Part shown: positions 37,301 through 52,200 of the stretch, in pieces
Numbering within the stretch: position 1 is the stretch's first letter
How the letters are laid out: the number at the start of each line of letters is the position of its first letter
NCBI GenBank assembly: GCA_022266195.1
Contig: WHVY01000001.1
Coordinates: 21,576,001 to 21,640,000 of the forward strand
Direction of reading: 5' to 3'
Source: Tetranychus cinnabarinus
Taxonomy: Eukaryota; Arthropoda; Arachnida; Trombidiformes; Tetranychidae
Length of the DNA: 64,000 nt
Program-made: the position numbers and the translations under genes
The notes under the pieces: generated by a model
What the model was told of the DNA's origin: nothing
The model's input: only the letters and a program-made list of their open reading frames with translations
Databases searched by the model: none

Positions 37301-40300
37301 GAAAAAAGTCTTTAAATGTATTCATATTTTTCCGTCAAAAAAGAGATATATTTTCACCTTGATCATTCCCCTTAATTATCATCATCATCATCATCCTTTT
37401 TCTTACCTATTTCACTATACATTTGACTGTACATTAAAATGAGTTTACCTTTTATGTCAAACCATTTTTGCATTAATACAACAGTTTAACCTTACAGTCA
37501 GATATAATACCTGAATATCACCAGGAGATGAAATAAGTTATTATCAGTTGACAGGATGAAAGGATGAAAGTAGATATAAAGATTATCAAATGCACTTTTC
37601 AATGTAAATATCATTTTTGATTTTCTCAGGAAAAGCAACAAACAAAATTGTCTTTCTTCCAGAACCAGTTGAACCATTTAATTAACTCATCAAATACGCC
37701 AATTCAGTAATTTCATCTTTAGCTCAACAAGCATAAACTTGTCAATGATAAAAATTGTTTAAAAGCTACAAGAAATTGTTCAATGTTATTCATTGAAAAA
37801 ACACAAAACATGAAAGGTCAAAGTAACTGAAAGTTATAAGTAAATGATAACTTTTCACTCCCAGTTTAACTGTTCAAAAGTCCATTAACTTTGGAAAAAT
37901 GAGTTTCCATGCGACTCATTATCTCAACTTAATTAGCAAATGAATTATCAGCTTTTTTCTTCTTCCTTTTTCTTCTGTTCGCTGATTAACAAAAAATGAA
38001 AATACCTTAACATGTTATTAATAATATTATTAATGTTGACCTCATTTATCTTTGCCTTTTTAAATGACCATTGAAGCCAGTGCTAGGGCTGAATCCAAGT
38101 AAATTGTTTCACTTTCAACGAATAACTCGATAATTCATTGATAATTTTCATCATGTTAACTGGCAACTTATCATTAGCTTTCCACTTTAAATCTCAACTA
38201 ATTTTGGTTCTTCCTTTTCATCAGCCATCATTTCATTCATTATCAATTCATCAAAATGAATTTTTTACTTTCATTTTTGACTCCAAGACTTTTTATTAAC
38301 ACTTAATATCAGGAAAAGGTTGAAAGGTCATCATTATGTATCAAGATTATTCAGAATGTATGATAAATTGCTAAAAGGAAAAACTGAATCTCGAATGAAC
38401 TGAAAATTAAATAATTACTTTTCAAGATTAATGTAAAGTTACAAAATTTTCATTGATTCAGTTCATTTCTAACGAAATTTCATTTCAAAATGAGATCAAA
38501 TTTCAAGCGTAAATCTGAGCAATTTTTCCTGTAGATTCTTCTCAGATTCAAAGTTCCAAATTTTATAAAAGAATGAGAACTTTGTCAACGAAAACCAAAC
38601 AAATTTCATTTCAAAAGATTCTTCAAATTCTTGTAAATTTCGATTTTCGAAAATATTCTCCCTTCGTTAAATTGTCCAATTGTTAAATAAAAAATGCTAA
38701 ATTCTTAGTTCATGATGAATGGAACTAAAATTTCGATTTGAAATTAAACATCTCTACTAATGAATTTCGAATTTCGACTTTTGAAATTTTCTGTTTTAAA
38801 ATATTTTCACTTCAAAGTTCTCAAGAGAAAGCTCTTGAATACCAAGAAAAATGATTAGTCTGTGATAGTTGAATTCGGCATTTCGATTAAAAATGAAACA
38901 TTTTTACAGAAATTTCGATTTGACTTTTGAATTTTCAGTTTTCTTTGAAAATTTTCATCAACTCATGAACTTTCTAGGAATATAAAAAAAGGTGAGTTTG
39001 AAGGAATTGAACTTCTTAAATACTCTTGAAGGTGCAATTTATTTAGTAATAATCAGCTATCAGACTGTGTGTGTGTTTATGCATATAAATATCATGTGAA
39101 ACTACAAGAATCATCCACTTGACGAGTTTAATATACATCAAAGGTTAAGTAGAGCAGAATTGAAATTAGTTTGGAAAAGGCAAAGGAAAATTGCTTTAAT
39201 GATATAATCACTCAAATAGCTTATTTTGCTTCTCATATTCAATGTTGAATTTGGTTCTATCAACGAAAATATGAATCAATCTTGTTGATCTTTTAAAATC
39301 AATTTTGACTGAAGCTTTTGCTTTCGCCTTGTTATCCAATGTTTCCAATCATCTTTTACTCTCAATGAATTGAGAATAATTTTCCTTTCAACTTTCATGT
39401 TACCTTTTTTGACCTTGTCAGTTGACTATTAATGATTCAATTATATTGTACTTATCAATCATTAATGACAAACTTGAATCAATAAATGGTAAAGTTCAAG
39501 AGTTGGACATTTGGATCAATCAGAGCAGGTAAACATTTATTCATTTTTGTTGGGAAAATGAAATTTCAAAATGAAATTGTGTTGGATAAATGGTGAAATG
39601 GGAATTGCATGATTGACCGAGAAAACTGAGAATCTCGAGTCTTCCTTTTCGATTCAATTTCAACTATTGAATGATTTTCAAGTTTATTTTATAACGACAG
39701 TTAATGATAATATATTTGTTGATAACCTTTTCTGTTGAAATTGTTTGATTAAAGTTGACGGTTAAACAGGGAAAAGATAAATAAAATGAATGCTCTTAAA
39801 GCGCACAAGTAATACAATGTTATGTTGTCTGACCAACAACTGAATTGTCCACACATTTTATGTTTATATCTTTATCAATATATTTTTGTTTCCTTACCTG
39901 ATTCATTGTTTCTCATGAGATTTCAACTCAACTCTTTCCAATAACAATAATAATAACAGTGATGATAATAAAGGTAGATTATCTTGACTGTTTCAAAGTG
40001 CTGTGTAAGTTATATTACAGGGTAAAGTTTATCAGGGAAGGAAAAAAAGGTGAAACAAAAAATGAGAAACAAAAGTGGATAAAAAAGGCAAAAGTAAAAA
40101 AAGTTGAAATAAGTTATCAGAAGAAGGGAAAAAAGAGTGGAAAAGTTTAGCCTAAAGACAATAAATGATACAGAAAAGTAAAGTCCAATAAACGATCAAA
40201 AGTTATCTTATAAAAGTGACCCTTTATAAAGATAATAAAGTAATATAAGAGAAGACAAAAATAAGGTAAGAAACAAGTGAAAGTGAACATGAAATAACAA

Positions 40301-43300
40301 CGATTCTCTATTAGTTCTTTTACTAGCAGTGGGATTGATAAAAGGAATCGTAACAAAAGATGATGATGATGATAACATGATAGGGAGGGAAAAATCCAAA
40401 CAGGGAGTCCAAGTCCATGATGACTTTGAGGATAAAATAAGACAGGGAGTTAAATGTAAATATTACGATGCTGATAATGAAGAGGATGATTTGGAGATAA
40501 AAAATGATTGGAATGTCCATTTAGAGATGCTGACTATTATCGACTTGATATATAAGCAACAAGATGCTAGAATATGCTGCGAGAATTCAAGAACATTTTT
40601 TATTTAATTCTTGAAGTTTGAATACTTCTAATACATTGGGAGTTGCAAAAAAATCGCAAACAAACAGGCTCGCCTTATTGGTTGGTTCTTGTCGTATATG
40701 TCGACCTATGGTTTGTACAATTTTTCTAACGCTTTGAAAAAGAGACTAGGCTTGACCTATGTCGAGCTAGTGACTTTGACTCAAATAAGGCACTGGCGGC
40801 GGATCCACTCATTGGTTCTGTCGGCTCAGCCGTGAAAATTCGTCAAATGGCCTTGTTTGAGGGATACCAGGATAGAAATATTCCAATCAGTGATAACGAT
40901 TGAATGATTATTGGAATAAGGTTGGGAGTGAAAACTCCACACTAGATGTTTGTTTATTGTATGTGCAGTGTGTGTGAAATCAGATCGAAGGGATTTTGGA
41001 CTATGATTAGGGTGAAACAATGGAGTAAAAGGTAATCAGTTAGATTAGAAAAGATTTTGGTTTGAGAAAAGAAGGAAAGTTGAGAAAAAGTTTCATGGTC
41101 ATTCAAGACTAAAGTTTAGAGTATGGATAACATGATGCTGAGATGATGATAATGATGATGAACAAGTGGGAGAAAGTGTTGCCAAAAGACTTCATGTTAA
41201 TAAACTTTGATTGTTTGGTGTGAAAAGGTTCAAGATTAATGAAAGGTTTAACTTGATTTTAGCTTCATTTCTGTTGCCCAATTTATTTGATGCCATTTTC
41301 GATCATCATGATCATCATCTGAATGATCATTATTCCAATGCTAATCATCGATCAGCATTTCCAGGTTATTTTTAGTCAATTGTTGACACAATGTTGAAGT
41401 TGTAAAAAAAAAACCATTTTCACTGGTTATAATGGAAACAATAAACAAACTTGTTTGCCGAATAAAAACTGAATGTTTAATCAGTTATTGATTATTGAAC
41501 ATTTTTTTTCATTCGACTCTCCTTAACCGATCGATCCTCATGAGAACACTTAATTTAATTACTTAATTAAGTCAATTTGTTTGTCAAATGATAACTATAA
41601 GTCTGTTGAAACATGAAATTGTTAACCTTTTGGGTTGAAAAAATGGAAATAACTCAGTCAATCAATTTTTGTTTGCCTTGTAACTCGAGTAGCTTTAACT
41701 TGTCCAGTCAACCTAAAAGTTCATTAATATAAAAGGTTATCAAGTAACATTTCACTCTGTTCATCTCGAGTTTGAACCTAATTTCAGTTGAAAACCTTTT
41801 CGGTACCATTTGAGTCATGATCATGGTAAACTATTTACCAACTGTAATGTCAACTTTCGTTAACTGGACTCATATATCAACTCAATTGTTTATTCAATTA
41901 CAAGTGAATCAAGCCTAAACAATGTATCTTTGTGTGTTTCCCTCAAATTAACCAAAACTGGTTGAAAGGATTCACCAATTAAACTTCATTTCCCTTTGAA
42001 TCAATGACCGCATCAAATGAAGTGCAAATGTCTAAACATTTAGTTTAAAATCAATTTACTTTCAAGATGAAAAAGGTGCGAAAAGAGGTTAAAATATCGA
42101 AATTGAATTCAATATTAATAAGAGAAAAAATAATAACTCGAAAGTTTAAATTTTAAATCATAGGGTAAAAATGATGCGGATCAATGAATTGATAGAAAAA
42201 AAGTGTTCGAAGAAGATCAAGTAAAAAGGATGAACTTGAAGAGAAGGAAGAAGATGATAAAAAGAAGGTTTTAATGTCAAAATCTTTTCTCTTTTGGGAT
42301 AACATGAAATCTTTTGTCTTCTTTTTTGTCTTCTTCGTCATCCTTTTTTTTCTCTACTGTTGTTCACCAAAGACTGAAAAACATTCAAGATTTACTTTCC
42401 TCCTTTCATGGTGAGCAGCTTATTTTGGCAGTAAGAAACGCTTTATCTTCACTTTCTTCCATCTTCCTCATTCCAACTCTTTTGTCTGTCTATTCATCTT
42501 CATCTTGCTTCAGGAGCGTTTGTTTTTGTTTGTAAAAATAAGACTCGATGATGAAACTGATGAAACTGATGATGATGATGATAAGTTTTACCAGATAGAA
42601 TGAGAATAAACTTGAACACTTTTTCACACAAAAAGATGTGACCTGAATTTTTGGCTCGCTCTTCACTATTAGTCTTTGTTTGATTTTTTTCTTCTTCTTC
42701 CACCAAATGAAGAGAGCAATGATGATGATAAAATCAATGATGTTTAAAGAGATGAAAAGACAAAAGTAAAAGTTGAATCAGGTAAAAATGTTATGTTTCA
42801 ATTTGTATTCAGAAGAAAAAAAGTGAAGAAAAAAAAGTTTAAAGCAAAGTTTCCATTAACACTGTTGCTTTTTTGGGTTGAAAAACCTCATAACCAAATT
42901 GAAAGTAATGTCAGGTTTTATTTGATTTCTTGAACTTTTGGAAGAAAAAATTCAATTCTTGAAAGTTAATTAGAAACTTTGATTGTTCAACTTGATTATC
43001 AAACTATTTTATTAATCAAAATTGGGTAAATTCCTAAATTCCATTTTCTAACAAACAGTAAACTCCAAGTTGATTGGGAGTTTAAAGTTGAATAATGTTA
43101 TTAATTTGGAAAAATTTCATTGAAACAATTTCCTTTAGTTTTTCAGAGTAAAATTTTATTTCTTTTCAGTCAAAAAAGAATGGAAATTAAAGTTTCTTTA
43201 TTGACTGATCAATCAAGAAAAGTGAATCAAGAATGAAAAGTAAATTTCCTTTTGCAAAATATCAAACATTCAAATGGATTGAACTTTTTTCGCCTTTTTT

Positions 43301-45331
43301 ATCCCTTTCCCAACCTGTCTTGCTGATTCCTCAGGCAAAATGGTTCATTTTCAAGTTTAAAATTAACTTCTCGATTGCAATTAAATTTAATTCAATCTCA
43401 ATTTCCTTTTCCAAAGGTTTCCCTTTTACCTTCATCTTCCTTCTCAAACCTTTTACTTTACAATTTAATTTGTTGGCAACAAAAAAACTAATCATTTCCA
43501 ACTTGATTTCGCCTTTTCCTTCTTTTTGTTTCAAATAAGTTTCAAGCATTTTTTCATTATTCAATGTTTTTATACAAAGTTCATCAAGTTCAATCATTTG
43601 AGTTATGAAACGCGATTTTAAATAAATTTCATTTCATTATCTTGTTCTCAGCTTGCATCATGAAGCTTTATCAAATTTCATTTAAACATGACATGAACAG
43701 ATTTTTTCCAATTAACTCAGTTGGCATTTATCATGCAAAAAAAATGAATCCATAAAAGTTGTCTCGTAAAAGTCAACTAAAAGGTTTGTTTGATTTCAAT
43801 TTAAACAAAACATTTCCAATCAAAATCAAGATGAAAAGTTATTCGATGTATTTTAATGATTGATCACCAACTGCTTTTCAATGAAACTCAATCTATTTCG
43901 AGTTCTTCTCAATGTTTTTCTGATCACATTTCACCTGACAGATTAGCGGTCAATAGAAATATCTAAATGATTTTATTATTAAAACAACAGAATGTTCAAA
44001 TCGATTCAAAACGTTTAGCTGTTGACATTGATCCAAGTTGAATATTCTTTGTAAAGTTTCATTGGAACAAGTTTCGACTTTTGTTGTGTTCATAAACTGT
44101 AACAATGTTTCAATTGTGCCGAATATTAATGAGCTTTTTTGAATAGCTTGTTGACCGACAATCGAGTCTCCAGTGAATTGGCCATTCATTTAACCTTGAC
44201 TCATGTTGATTGACAATCAACAGTTGAATGGTAAAGTATAATTTATTAGCCTTCATTGACGATGTTATCAAGTTTATGATTAAAGCGACTCGTAATGATG
44301 ATGAAAAAAGATGATGTTTACTGAAACCCAAAAATGGTAACCAAAAGATTTTCCTTTCTCTTCTTTTTCTTCATCAAGCCAGGGAAGAGTTGAATGATAA
44401 TATACATTTATATTCAATACCTGAGGGTGAAAAAAAGAAAAAAAGAAATGATTCCTAAAATGATGCCAACAAGAGCAACATATTATGAATTATGAATTGA
44501 AATGTTTGGCCAACTCAAATCATCATTTCTCACCAGTAAAACCACATCATTGAGTCACAAGTCACAAGTAAATTGCAAGTTATTCAATGGGAAACAAGAA
44601 GAAAATCTGATAAAGAATCGGATGAGAAAATAGCTCAAAGCAAAGTTGAACTCTGTTAAAATGGTTGACACAGTTTGCTTGATTAATTCAGTATTTAATG
44701 TGAACAAAAAAGTGTCTCATCAAATCAACTCAATTTAGATGAAAATACAAATCTTTCCAACTTTGTTTTCCAGAAAAAAATGCTTTTCTCTTCACCAGAC
44801 AGCCTTCAATCCTTTCATTCACATTTCACTCTTAATTAATAGCTTTTCAGGGAAAAGTGTGATTTTTCAATTTGAAACTTTTCTCTCTTCTTTCCTCCTC
44901 TGACCATTCAAATTTCAAATCTTGATTTATCCAACTTGCCTGATATAATTTACTCCCAGTTGTGAATTTATTTTCACCCAATAGATTCATTCAACCTTTG
45001 ATAATAAACTCAGTTGGTTATCTATTTCTCTATTCACTCACAATCAATAACCAAATAACCTTTCTTTAGACCTTTTTTGTTGATTGAAAAAATCTGTTCT
45101 CACCTATTATCGGCTTGATTTGCAAATGAACAAAAAAAAGTTCAGAATAGTCAAAGTCTTTTCAATTGATGATAATAGCGAAAAAGGACTTTTTTACTCA
45201 TTTTAATGTTGATAATAACGTTAAGCTGTTGATGAGGCTGATGCTTTTAAAAGTTAAATACGGTTAGATGTTCAGGTTTGTCTTGCTCGGTCAACCATTG
45301 AAACTTGCTTTTTGGTTAAATCTATCCATTA

Positions 45332-45355
45332 TACACACACACATATATATATATT
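45332..45355. repeat. CA/TA microsatellite
   Basis: An AC dinucleotide run passes directly into an AT run, 24 bp in all. Confidence 0.85.
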
Positions 45356-45711
45356 AGATTCAGAATTTATTCTTAACCAGAATGCTGAGAAGCGTGAAAT
45401 CGAAAGGTAGAAGATGAGAGGAAAAGAAAGATGAAAATACATGAACATGTAGAGTATTGAGGACAAAATTATGATATTATCTATCCATGCGTATCGTTAG
45501 TATCAATATAATATTAATAATGAAAGGGATATAAAAAAAAGTAAACTCGTATAATGACCAGAAGATAAACTCGTAGGTTGACATTAATTACTCCACTGTG
45601 AGTTTCATTTTTAAGTTGATTAAATTATTCTCTTAATGAACTCGCTCACTTTTTGCAAAATCAGCAGATGATTGTCAAAGTTTACTTAAATTTTTCAACG
45701 CAATATTTACT

Positions 45712-45904
45712 ATCGATTATTTAAAATCGATTATATGCGATTTTTAAAAATCGAGTACAAAATTTCCTTTTTTCACTTTGTCCAAATAATCAAAATACTC
45801 AAGTTATCATTCACATTAATTTTCGCTCTACTCATTCTGCGTCTTGAATAGCAAAAAATCGATTAGAAATCGATAAAAATCGATTATTTTCACGTTGAAT
45901 CGAT
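45712..45904. promoter_or_regulatory. Cluster of six ATCGAT sites
   Basis: ATCGAT occurs at 45712, 45726, 45858, 45869, 45879 and 45899, mostly in the context AAAATCGATTA, with further ATCGA half matches between. Known candidates for such sites are Onecut/CUT homeodomain factors (ATCGAT/ATCAAT) or DREF-type factors. Its position in a likely neuronal gene intron makes an enhancer possible; function is inferred. Confidence 0.35.
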
Positions 45905-48548
45905 TTTATCGCCTTGAAAACATCGAGTTGAAAAGCAATCTGAAAGTTCATCAACATCCTCCTAATAGTTTAAGGTCTTGTCTTAATTAGCTCGACCTAA
46001 TCTATTAACCAAACAGCACTAAAATTTAACCCTGAACCAGCCTCGACTCACAAGCTTGCCATGTTAAGCCTCGTCAAACTCAACCCAAGCCTTTGACTGC
46101 ACAACACTAACTTTACCTTATCCTTGGCCTGTCAAAGAGTGACGATCTATTCATAACTCAAACTGATAAGCTAATTACTTGATCTCAATAATTATCTCTT
46201 GTTGACTCTAAACTGAGCTAAATGCAAACAAGAAAACCTTTTGATATAAACAATCCCTTGAGAACTAGTCATGATCATGGTAAAGTAAAATTATTAACTT
46301 GATGACTTTATCATGAAAAAGTAGAAAGTAAACAGAAAGAATTGAAATGCAGAAATCAATGTAATATCAAGTTATTATCAACAAAAAAATATTAACTTGG
46401 ATGGACTTTTACACAGGGAATGATAGAGGCAAAAAGTAAAATAATAACCGATAAAACTCTGATTCAGTTCTTAGTACAATTACTCATACAATTAACTTAA
46501 TTTATCAACCAAATAATTATTCTCGGCTATTATTAAAATAAAATAAACCTTTTGCTATCACAAGCTAAGTATTGTTTCCCATTATCTCATTTAACAACCC
46601 AATTACCTAAACAAAAATTGGCTAATTTCCCAGTAATTTAGCTTTTTTCCGTTCCTTTTTATCATTCTTATTCACCCTTTCAGTTCTCATCTTTCCTCAT
46701 CTTTTTATCTTCTTTATTACTTTCTCAACTTTCAATCCATTTTAATGATCATTTAACCTCTTTCTCATCACTATTTCATTTCATTACAACTCCCAGTATA
46801 TTATAAACATAAAAAGTCTTGAAGGAGAATGGAAAAAAGATGAGAGAAAAACGCAAAAAAATTTATTTCTTCTTATCGTCTTCCATCTTCATCATTTACT
46901 TGATTATTATTTATTTCAGTTTCAGTTGCACTACTAAACCTCTTTTCTCCTCTCATCATGCTCGTTATTATCATCATTAGAAACATCATCATGAAACTCT
47001 CTTTAAACATTCCTTTTCTTCCTTCTATCTGTCATCATTTATCTCTTCACCATTTTTTCCTCATTCACCTCCTCATCGCCTTCATGGTAAAGAGTTAAGC
47101 AACTAAAAAGATATAACAAATGCAAATTTGGAGGTAAAAAAATGGATAAATTTTCTTACCTCAAAACTTGCTTCAACCTCTAATTAAATAGCATTTCCAT
47201 CTTAACCTGTCAACTTGTTCAAGTGTTTTGACAAAACGTAATTTACCTTGAATTGCACCATTTTGTTTCAACATTAATCTAGTTTAACCATTTTTTCCTG
47301 AATAAATCATCAGCAACCATTAACAGAATTTTCGTAAACTCGAAATTTCCAATCGAAAATTGACAATTTAATCGAAATAAATGAACTCTAAATAAGCAAA
47401 TATCCATTTGCCAATTGAATCTCGACTTTAACTCGAATCGAATTAACAATCGAATCAGAGTTTCTACTGAAGCATTTCTTCGTTACTTTATTGTTATTAA
47501 TCTTTGCCTGTCTGTTGAACGAAAAGTTCATTTTCTCGAAATGATTGTTTTCGCTCATCTTCATTTCTTGGTTGCAACCTGTTGAAATTCAAATGCTTCA
47601 TTACAATAAAATATAACTCTTTGAGTTGAAGTTTACTTTTGATGAACACAATATAATTCATTATTTTATTATCCTTCGGTATTGTTCATATAACTGATTT
47701 GATGCGATTTAATGCATTATTTATTAACTCAATCAATGAGATAAATAGTTTGATTTTTACAATCCATTCTTGTTTGACCAAAAAGACACGAAAAATGGGC
47801 CAAAATTGTAGACAATTATTGCTTTGAGATAAAGTTATAACTTTCATCTTTTCTTCTTCCTCTTCTTGCTTGGTGGACAAGTTAATGTTCAATATGATGA
47901 TTTATTTTTGACTTTTGCTTGCCCATTCTCAATCAAGTCACATACACTTTAAGCTGAAAGACAATAACAATTTCAATAGTTATGAGAACAGTTTTTGCTA
48001 GAGTTTTGTTCAAATGAATTTCATGTCTATGATAGTCTGTGAACATGGAACAAGAAAAGTCTGGACTCATCAATTCAAAGGGTCAAACATTACAAAGGAA
48101 AGCAAACCAGACAAGTTGAAACCATTGAAGCGAAATGGAAAACTTGAAACTTTATTATACTTAATATCCGAGTAGTTGATGAACATAATTGAAAAAAGTA
48201 ATAAATAGAGTTTAATAAAGCCAAAGATTCCATCAAGAGAGTTTCATAGATAGAATCTCAAGAATCTGTACATTATATTCAGCTCAAAGTTCGCCAAAAA
48301 ATCGAAAAGTTACACAAAAACTTTTTCTCTTTTTGCAAAATTTTCATTTTCCTTTTTCTTCAAACTTACTGAAGAAACAAATATCGACCTAAAATCTTTG
48401 CAATATCTTCATTCATGTAAAAGAATGGAAACTAATCTTGAGAGATTTCTCAGATTTCACTAATTTCGATAATTATCTGATGGAACTAAATCGAACTGAT
48501 TATAATGATTTGACTTGCCTTTTGAGTGAAACTTTTCTTCGAAACTTT

Positions 48549-48972
48549 TGTAAGGGATAACAGTCGTACGACTGTTTGCTTCCCCAATTCATAAACCAAT
48601 TAAGCTTTCTTTCAACATATTTATCTTTCTTATCTTACTTTACTTTCATTTGTCAATTTTGAATTACGCACTCTTTAACAGTTTCTAAGTTACTATAAAT
48701 GTTTCTCCCCTTCTTCCTTTTCCTCAGACTTAGATTTACGCTCATTCTATGTAGAAGTCTATGTTCTCCCTTTATCCCCAATAATTGTAGTGTGAACCCT
48801 AATTAGTTTTCCTCAGATTTCCTTTAATAAATATTCAATTCTAATTATAAATTTGAGTTACAATTCGTTAACCTTTAAAGATCGAGACCTTTATCTCTTG
48901 TGCTAATAAGAAGTCGATCGACTTCTAAGTAGGAAACATTTAAAATATAAAGATCTTTGTTGTACCCCAACA
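48549..48972 (+). repeat. 5' LTR (424 bp)
   Basis: Begins TGTAAGGGATAAC and ends ACCCCAACA. A promoter-like CTATAAAT lies at 48693-48700 and an AATAAA poly(A) signal at 48826-48831, placing R roughly between 48725 and 48850. It carries two perfect palindromes of the element-wide motif: AACAGTCGTACGACTGTT (48559-48576) and AGAAGTCGATCGACTTCT (48909-48926). Confidence 0.95.
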
Positions 48973-48974
48973 AA

Positions 48975-48987
48975 TGGTGGAGATGCC
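48975..48987 (+). other. Primer-binding site candidate
   Basis: TGGTGGAGATGCC starts two bases after the 5' LTR. It begins with TGG, as expected for pairing to a tRNA 3' CCA end. I cannot name the tRNA. Confidence 0.55.
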
Positions 48988-49266
48988 CTGCGTTTCCTGT
49001 TTAGTGTCAAGTGATTAAAAAGTGACTCTCTGAAAAGTGAATGAACTGTTCAACTCTAAACTCAATCAACTAATAGAATTCATTGAATTCTCTCAACAAA
49101 TTAATTACAAGATCGAAACCTTTTCTATCAACTCAAGAAAGACAAGCCAACAAATTTTCTCATCAAGCGTTTTTAACCATTCATCATCATCATCAGTTTA
49201 CTCATTGACAATTTGTGTCACCACTTCTCTCAACTTACTATCACCGATAAAGTCATCGACTTTAAT

Positions 49267-52200
49267 ATGGCCGAAGTTACGATTGGCGATTATTCAAAGG
49301 TTGAAGGAAATAAAGCAAAATTTTTACAAGAATTAGGTGTGGAGAAGATTCCAAAGCAGCCTTATCTTACAAGAAGATTTAATGAAGCTTTAATGACTAT
49401 GATGACCTTTTACGGTGATGTAACCCATTCAAAACCTGACCCAAAAACCCTCTTTGATCAAACTTGGTTAGAATGTCCAGATGAAATGAAAGCTTTGAGA
49501 AAAAATGGTATGACAGAAATGAACATTAGAACATTAATTGAATTAGGTTTTTTCGAGGATGAAAATAAGTCATTGACTTATGAGGAGTTAAAAGGTAGAT
49601 TGACTGACGCTCAAATTAAAATTTTCTTTTCAACAATTAACAGAAACTCTAGTGAAAGAAATGATAATTGTACAGATTTCGAAGAACCCAGTGCTAATAA
49701 TCCAGTTTCAAGCCCAGTTCGTTATCAACCTACAGTTACATTCGATAGTCTAGCGACTAGCAATCAGAGCAGCGAGCTTCAAAATAATCAGAATCAATTT
49801 AACCAAAGTCAAATCAATCATCCTCAATTTAATCAACCTCATTATTTTCAACCTCAACCTCAAGGTCAAGCTAGTGAATTTCAAGCTTCTTGGACAAAAG
49901 TGTACAAGAAGATACAAGAGAATGAAAATTTACACGAATGGTTAGATGGCTTAGAAGCCGCGATTGAAAATTGGGAATTTAGTGATCCAATTGCAATCAG
50001 AATTCTCAAACACAATCTAACGAAAGAGCTCAATGAAGAAGTCAAACGACTTCTGTTAGATGATCCTAAGATAACCTTTAGAGCTGTTTGCAGTCGATTA
50101 AGACAGAATCATTTAGGACATCACGAATTAGTATCAGCTTTACAAACAATTTTCAATTCAAAATTTTATAAAGGTTTAGATCCAGTAATTCATTGTTCAA
50201 AAATTAGAAAAGCAGTTCAAATGAAAATTCCAGGAGTTCCTGAAGAAGCTATTGTGCTACTAATTATCACTACTCTGCCTAAAGACTTGCAAATGAAACT
50301 AATTAAAAAGGTCACCTACAAAACTATAGATTCATTAAAAGCCGCAATGAAAACTTATAATAATGAAACAAATTTTCAATCTCAGAATCAAAATATCAGA
50401 CCAAATCCTTCTTATCATCCATACAAACCACCCAATCAAAATTACCAATATAATCCAAGAAATTCCAAACCTTATCGTAGTAGTTATCCTACCAATTACC
50501 AAACTCAAAATCCAAATTATAATCCACGTCCAAATACACACCATCAAGGTTATCATAATCAAAACTCAGAAAATAAAAAATCCAATTCATCACCTAAAGA
50601 AAAGAGTGAACAAAAACCTGAGAATCAAAGTCACGGTCAGCCTTCGAGATGTGAATTCTGTGGACATCTTGGACATGCAGTCACCGACTGCAGGACTAAG
50701 AAGAGGATCGAGCAAGGTCATACTTCAAATAGATCAGTAAATGTCTCAACCATTCCGAGCTCTGCGAATGCGAAAGATCCAACCTTACAAGTCCAGGTCT
50801 TAGATAAAGAGAAAGTAAAAGAGGTCCGATCCTTAGTTGATACTGGTGCCGGTACTACGCTTATGTCTTATGATCTGTCGAATAAGCTAGGCTTGTTGAT
50901 CTACAAATCTCAACACGAGTTTAATGGTTTTTCTGACGCACATTCACCTGTCAAAACTATTGGAGTTACCCAGATTTTCGTTCGAGTCTACCCAAATTTT
51001 CAAGAAGAAGCACTCACGGTATATGTATTTGAAAAATTGTCCTACGATCTTATACTTGGTCACAATTTTATTCATGCTGCATCTATCCAAATCGAAGGAA
51101 ATCCCGTCGACAAACAATTCAAAATTCATCGCTTTAACTCTCCAGTTCATGTTCAGCTTAGATGTCCTGACGTTCGATGTTGGACATATTTATTTTATGA
51201 TTACTTTCCTAAAGTTTTTGGCAAACAAACAACTAATGTGAAAACTCTTACAAACGATTTTAATAAGAAGTCATTGACTTCTTCCTCATCCCAACAATCA
51301 CCTCAACAATTTAACGCATCAAATCAAAAAGCATCAACTTCAAATCATCAACAAAAATCACCAAACACATCACAACAATCAACTGAATTTTCACCTAACA
51401 AGACGAAAATTAATCAAAGAAGACGCGCAAGAAGACGCAAGAATGCATCAAATCATCAATACAATAATGAATTACAAAGACTAAGTTCAACAGTCAATGC
51501 AGTAAGTGTCAATAAACAATATTGTCATTTCGTTCACAAAAGAAAACTCAATGAAAGGAAAGATGAATTCCCAAAGCAAGTCATCGACTTGCAAGAAACA
51601 TTTATCAAATCAATTTCTAAAGATTTAAATATGGATCAAAAGTCTCAGATGATAAAGTTTTTATTCAGAAATCAAGATCTATTCTCAAAGCATCGATACG
51701 ATTTAGGAAAAATTTCTCCTGACATTGTTCCTATTAAAATTGACATTGGTTTGAACCCAATACCACAGTGTAATCCTTATCGCCTTGGTCCAGTCAAGAG
51801 AAAGATAATGGATGAGCAAATTAAAGAATTGCTTGAACATGGTATTATTGAAAAGTCAAATTCAAGAGGTTGTTCACCAGCATTTTTAGTGGAAAAATCA
51901 AATGGCAGTCATCGACTGGTCACGAGCTTTGTAGAATTGAACGCTCTTTGCAGAACAAGAAAGTTTCCAATGCCGAATGTAGACGATTTTATTCAAGCAT
52001 TAGCAGGTTACAACTATTTCATTTCAATCGATTTCTCACAAGGTTTTCATCAAATTGAACTAGCTCCAGAAGAAAGGGAAAAAGTTGCATTCGTTACCGA
52101 ATGTGGTAAATTTCAATACGTTCGATTACCTATGGGTTTAGCCGATAGTCCGGCGTATTTTCAAGAATTCGTGAACAGAATTCTAGGAGATCTTCTTTAT

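Larger units (their letters stand above)
32354..48548. other. Long non-coding stretch, probably intron of the kekkon-like gene
   Basis: About 16 kb with no LRR, Ig or other recognisable coding frame on either strand. Open frames present are Lys/Glu- or Ser/Phe-rich products of low-complexity DNA. It contains a diverged tandem duplication (33955-34370), an ATCGAT cluster (45712-45904), a CA/TA microsatellite (45332-45355), scattered GAT/ATC triplet runs (e.g. 37380-37395) and a locally GC-richer patch (about 40665-40850). Confidence 0.6.

Noticed and set aside
40329..40607. 92-codon frame MGLIKGIVTKDDDDDN...
   Set aside because: Starts in a GAT repeat, no family resemblance and no splice context.
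40665..40850. Locally GC-richer patch with repeated CATTGGTT..GTCGG-like pieces
   Set aside because: Could be a decayed mobile element, but no borders, repeats or coding frame were clear enough to annotate.
43233..43597. Frames on both strands of about 90-100 codons
   Set aside because: Overlapping opposite-strand frames in AT-rich DNA, with Phe- and Lys-rich products typical of chance.
50363..51241. Overlapping 105-125-codon frames within gag-pol
   Set aside because: Alternative-frame translations of AT-rich gag; no motifs.
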